From Ornithinimicrobium cavernae (lineage in GTDB: Bacteria; Actinomycetota; Actinomycetes; Actinomycetales; Dermatophilaceae), in NCBI RefSeq assembly GCF_003121625.1, contig NZ_QDDJ01000022.1, positions 1-33,871 on the forward strand: 33,871 nucleotides of DNA. The letters are read 5' to 3'. Shown here piece by piece: positions 32,008-33,871 of this stretch. The notes under the pieces were generated by a model, which was not told where the DNA came from, made no database searches, and worked only from the letters and a program-made list of their open reading frames with translations. The position numbers and the translations under genes are program-made. Numbering within the stretch: position 1 is the stretch's first letter; every line of letters begins with the position of its first letter.

Positions 32008-33009
32008 TCAGGGCCCCCAGCCTTGCTGGGCTAGGCGGAGGCCTAATTGGAGTCGGTTGGTGACGCCCAGGCTTGTCATGATGGTGCGGACCTTTCGTTG
32101 GATGGTTCGTTCGGCGAGGCCGAGTTGGCGGCCGATCGCTTGGTCGGTCATCCCGGTGACCAGCAGTGGGATGATCTGGTTCTCCAGTTCGGTCAGCTCG
32201 CGGCTGGTGCTGTCGAGCGTGCCGAGTTGCTGCCGGGCGTCTTCGGCATTGCGCATCGGGAACGCTGATCGCCAAGTGGCTTCGAACAGCAGCCGCAGGG
32301 AGTTCAGGAGTGCTGAGGGGTGTACGACCAGGGCCGCGGTGATTGAGGCAGGGGCTGACTCCAGGGACACCATGGCCACGGCCTGGTCGCCCATCACCAA
32401 TTTCATCGGCAGGTCCGCGGCCACACGCGCTTCCTCGCCGATAGCTGTCAGGCGGTTGATCGATGCCAGTTTGCCGGGCACCTCCAGGCTGGATCGGTCG
32501 TAGAGGCACCGATAGCGCACCGTTCCGGCTGGGAGCACTTCCAGCTCATGGGGGTTCTCGACCGCGGGCCCGGCATATGGTGGCGCGTCGATGATGAGGA
32601 CCTCTTCAGTTGCTGAGCGTTGGATCTGCTCCGACCGTTGGGAGGTCGCTTCACGGCCAACAATAATCTCGATGAGTTCGGCGGGGATGGTGGCCCGTCC
32701 AACGCGTCGCCACCGTTCGGTCAACTCGTGAACGTGGGCCCGCGCGGCGGTGATTTGCTGCTCGCGAACTCGAGCGAGGTTGTCGAGTGCCACGTCCGGG
32801 GCGATGGCTGCATGGCGCACCGGAAGCCCGGCCAGTGTGGTGACCAGGCCTTTGACCTGCAGCGATCGCAGCAGCGATCCGACCGATTCTCTTTCGGGCG
32901 CCCACTCCTCAGCGAGGGTTGCGGAGGAGGCTGCCTGACGATCGAGGAGGAGTAGGTAGAAGGCGCTTTCGTCGGTGCTCAGCCCGAGGGCGGTGAGGTC
33001 CAGACCCAT
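32008..33009 (-). CDS. TrmB/LuxR-type transcriptional regulator
   Basis: A 333-residue regulator with two DNA-binding-type regions. The N-terminus (ALGLSTDESAFYLLLLDRQAASSATLAEEWAPERESVGSLLRSLQVKGLVTT) is a TrmB-like winged helix. The C-terminus (LTELENQIIPLLVTGMTDQAIGRQLGLAERTIQRKVRTIMTSLGVTNRLQLGLRLAQQGW) is a LuxR/GerE helix-turn-helix. The middle (EVLIIDAPPYAGP, VRYRCLYDRSSLE, ITAALVVHPSALLNSLRLLFEATW) is the usual effector segment of such actinobacterial proteins. The ATG at 33009 follows AAGGAGAG. It is divergent from the S8 peptidase gene, and regulators of this design often stand beside secreted peptidases, so it may control that gene. Confidence 0.88.
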   Translation of the reverse strand: MGLDLTALGLSTDESAFYLLLLDRQAASSATLAEEWAPERESVGSLLRSLQVKGLVTTLAGLPVRHAAIAPDVALDNLARVREQQITAARAHVHELTERWRRVGRATIPAELIEIIVGREATSQRSEQIQRSATEEVLIIDAPPYAGPAVENPHELEVLPAGTVRYRCLYDRSSLEVPGKLASINRLTAIGEEARVAADLPMKLVMGDQAVAMVSLESAPASITAALVVHPSALLNSLRLLFEATWRSAFPMRNAEDARQQLGTLDSTSRELTELENQIIPLLVTGMTDQAIGRQLGLAERTIQRKVRTIMTSLGVTNRLQLGLRLAQQGWGP

Positions 33010-33077
33010 CGACTCTCCTTGAGACGTATTGCGGATGTGGGCGTGAATACGACACTCAGAATCCTAGTGTTTGCGGA

Positions 33078-33119
33078 AGGGCACTGTGACACTCGGATGG
33101 CATTCGCCCACAGTGCCCT
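33078..33119. repeat. Inverted repeat in the regulator/peptidase divergent promoter region
   Basis: AGGGCACTGTG (33078-33088) and CACAGTGCCCT (33109-33119) form perfect 11-bp arms 20 bases apart, in the 151-base gap between the divergent genes. The spacing puts the arm centres 31 bases apart, near three helical turns, as for a regulator dimer pair; alternatively it is a leader hairpin. Confidence 0.5.
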
Positions 33120-33160
33120 CTTGGGGAGGAGCGCTTCGTTTACATCTGAGGAGACTTTCA

Positions 33161-33782
33161 ATGATGAAGCCGAACCCGGCTCGGGTCGGGGTGCGACAGG
33201 CACGTGGAGTGCTTGCCCCGGCCGTCGGTCTAGCGCTGGCGGCCAGTTTGCTGGCGCCAGCAGCGGGCTCAGGAGGGGCTGAGCCACCCAGCCCGCACAC
33301 GGGCGCTGCCGCCCCGAACAACGACGGCGAGTCCCACCAAGTGACGCTGATCACCGGTGACGTCGTGCACTGGAAGGCGGACGCGGAGGGCAGGGGGTCC
33401 GCAATCGTTGAGGACAAGGGGGTGGAGAGCAGCTTTCAGACCATCGAGTCTGATGAGGACTACTACGTGATCCCCTCGGAGGTCTCACCGCTGGTCGGCA
33501 CCTACCTGGATCGGGAGTTGTTCAATGTCTCCGCCCTGGTCGAGCAGGGCTACACCGACGACAAGGTCAACGGCACACCGGTGATCGTCCAGAGCAAGGA
33601 GGGCAGCAACGCGCGCAGTCGCGGCGCCAGCACCCCGCCCGGACTCAAGGTGGAGCAGCGCCTCGCGAGCATCGACTCCGTTGCCGGCACGCTTGCCCAC
33701 GGCGAGGCCGAAAGCTTCGGCCGCCTGCTCGGCAAGGCTGCACGCGACGTCAAGCCCACCGCCACGAAGGGGGACATGAGGT
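33161..33782 (+). pseudogene. Secreted S8 (subtilisin-type) peptidase gene, interrupted by an IS
   Basis: The first 207 or so codons of a secreted serine peptidase. A signal peptide (RQARGVLAPAVGLALAASLLAPAAGSGGA) precedes the prodomain, in which HQVTLITGDVVHW, DEDYYVIPSEVSPLVGTYLDRELFNVSALVEQGY and PVIVQSKEG are typical of large actinobacterial S8 peptidases. The start follows GAGGAGA (33148-33154). The homology stops at GDMR, where an IS3-type end begins at 33783. The catalytic domain (Asp, His, Ser) would lie beyond the element, outside the window, so the gene is probably inactivated. It is divergent from the TrmB/LuxR-type regulator. Confidence 0.75.
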
Positions 33783-33871
33783 TGACCCCGTTGGGTGGAC
33801 ATCCTGACCGTCAGGTTTTGCCTGGCAGGAGAGGATGCCCTTATGGGTGCCAAGAGGAAGAGTTACACCCC
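33783..33871 (+). mobile_element. Left end of an IS3-family insertion sequence
   Basis: TGACCCCGTTGGGTGGACAT at 33783-33802 is a typical IS3-family terminal repeat, starting with TG and carrying the GGxTGGACA word. Sixty bases later a transposase gene starts. The element interrupts the peptidase reading frame and runs off the window, so the right end and target duplication cannot be seen. Confidence 0.8.
33843..33871 (+). CDS. IS3-family transposase OrfA, 5' end
   Basis: Only nine codons are in the window (MGAKRKSYT, then the start of a Pro codon), but MGAKRKSYTP matches the N-terminus of IS3-family OrfA proteins, whose helix-turn-helix follows immediately. AGGAGAGG (33827-33834) precedes the ATG by 8 bases. 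Confidence 0.75.

Noticed and set aside
33485-33853. Minus-strand open frame across the peptidase/IS junction
   Set aside because: It runs antisense to the peptidase prodomain and through the IS end, so it is a chance frame.
1-33871. CRISPR array, rRNA or tRNA genes
   Set aside because: No regularly spaced repeats and no complete tRNA or rRNA signature were seen on either strand by eye.

Overview
The window is high-GC DNA with GTG starts, strong GC3 bias, a perfect actinobacterial SOS box and many leaderless-looking promoters (TANNNT ending 6-8 nt before the start codon). This points to an actinomycete, probably Micrococcales-like; no marker gene fixes the genus.

Region 1 (1-185) is the 3' end of a gene, possibly an aldehyde dehydrogenase, with codon use unlike what follows. 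Region 2 (about 450-15,000) is a coherent sugar-utilisation locus. One plus-strand operon encodes a secreted five-bladed beta-propeller glycoside hydrolase, a ribose-type (CUT2) ABC transporter (ATPase, permease, lipoprotein) and a large secreted GH172/DUF2961 hydrolase. A perfect bidirectional hairpin terminator separates it from convergent minus-strand genes: an L-fucose/D-arabinose isomerase-family enzyme, a proline-rich membrane protein, a LacI regulator and an FGGY kinase. The 12-mer GAAA(A/T)CGATTAC lies upstream of the operon, the isomerase and the kinase, and is the likely LacI operator. No aldolase is present, so import of a furanose pentose such as D-arabinose, isomerisation to D-ribulose and phosphorylation to D-ribulose 5-phosphate is the most economical reading. 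A fructofuranose substrate remains possible.

Region 3 (about 15,200-31,600) is an accessory block rich in defence-like and toxin-antitoxin genes. It holds two hypothetical genes; a DUF5131 (three-Cys, Gp37/Gp68-like) gene under a perfect LexA box, convergent with its known partner TcmP; a Schlafen/AlbA_2 protein; a DUF6119/TIGR04141 protein; a PD-(D/E)XK nuclease-like protein; two DUF309 copies, one frameshifted, around a YCII-like gene and a small ORF; a HTH/PIN pair whose PIN gene is frameshifted; VapBC; a DUF1203 protein; an alpha/beta hydrolase; and a HigBA-type pair. Near its right side is a decayed 5' fragment of the FGGY kinase with part of its upstream DNA, in the same orientation as the intact gene, so kinase-derived direct repeats bracket most of the block.

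Region 4 (31,600-33,871) has a small hypothetical gene, a TrmB/LuxR-type regulator and a divergent secreted S8 peptidase gene. That gene is interrupted in its prodomain by the left end of an IS3-family element running off the window.
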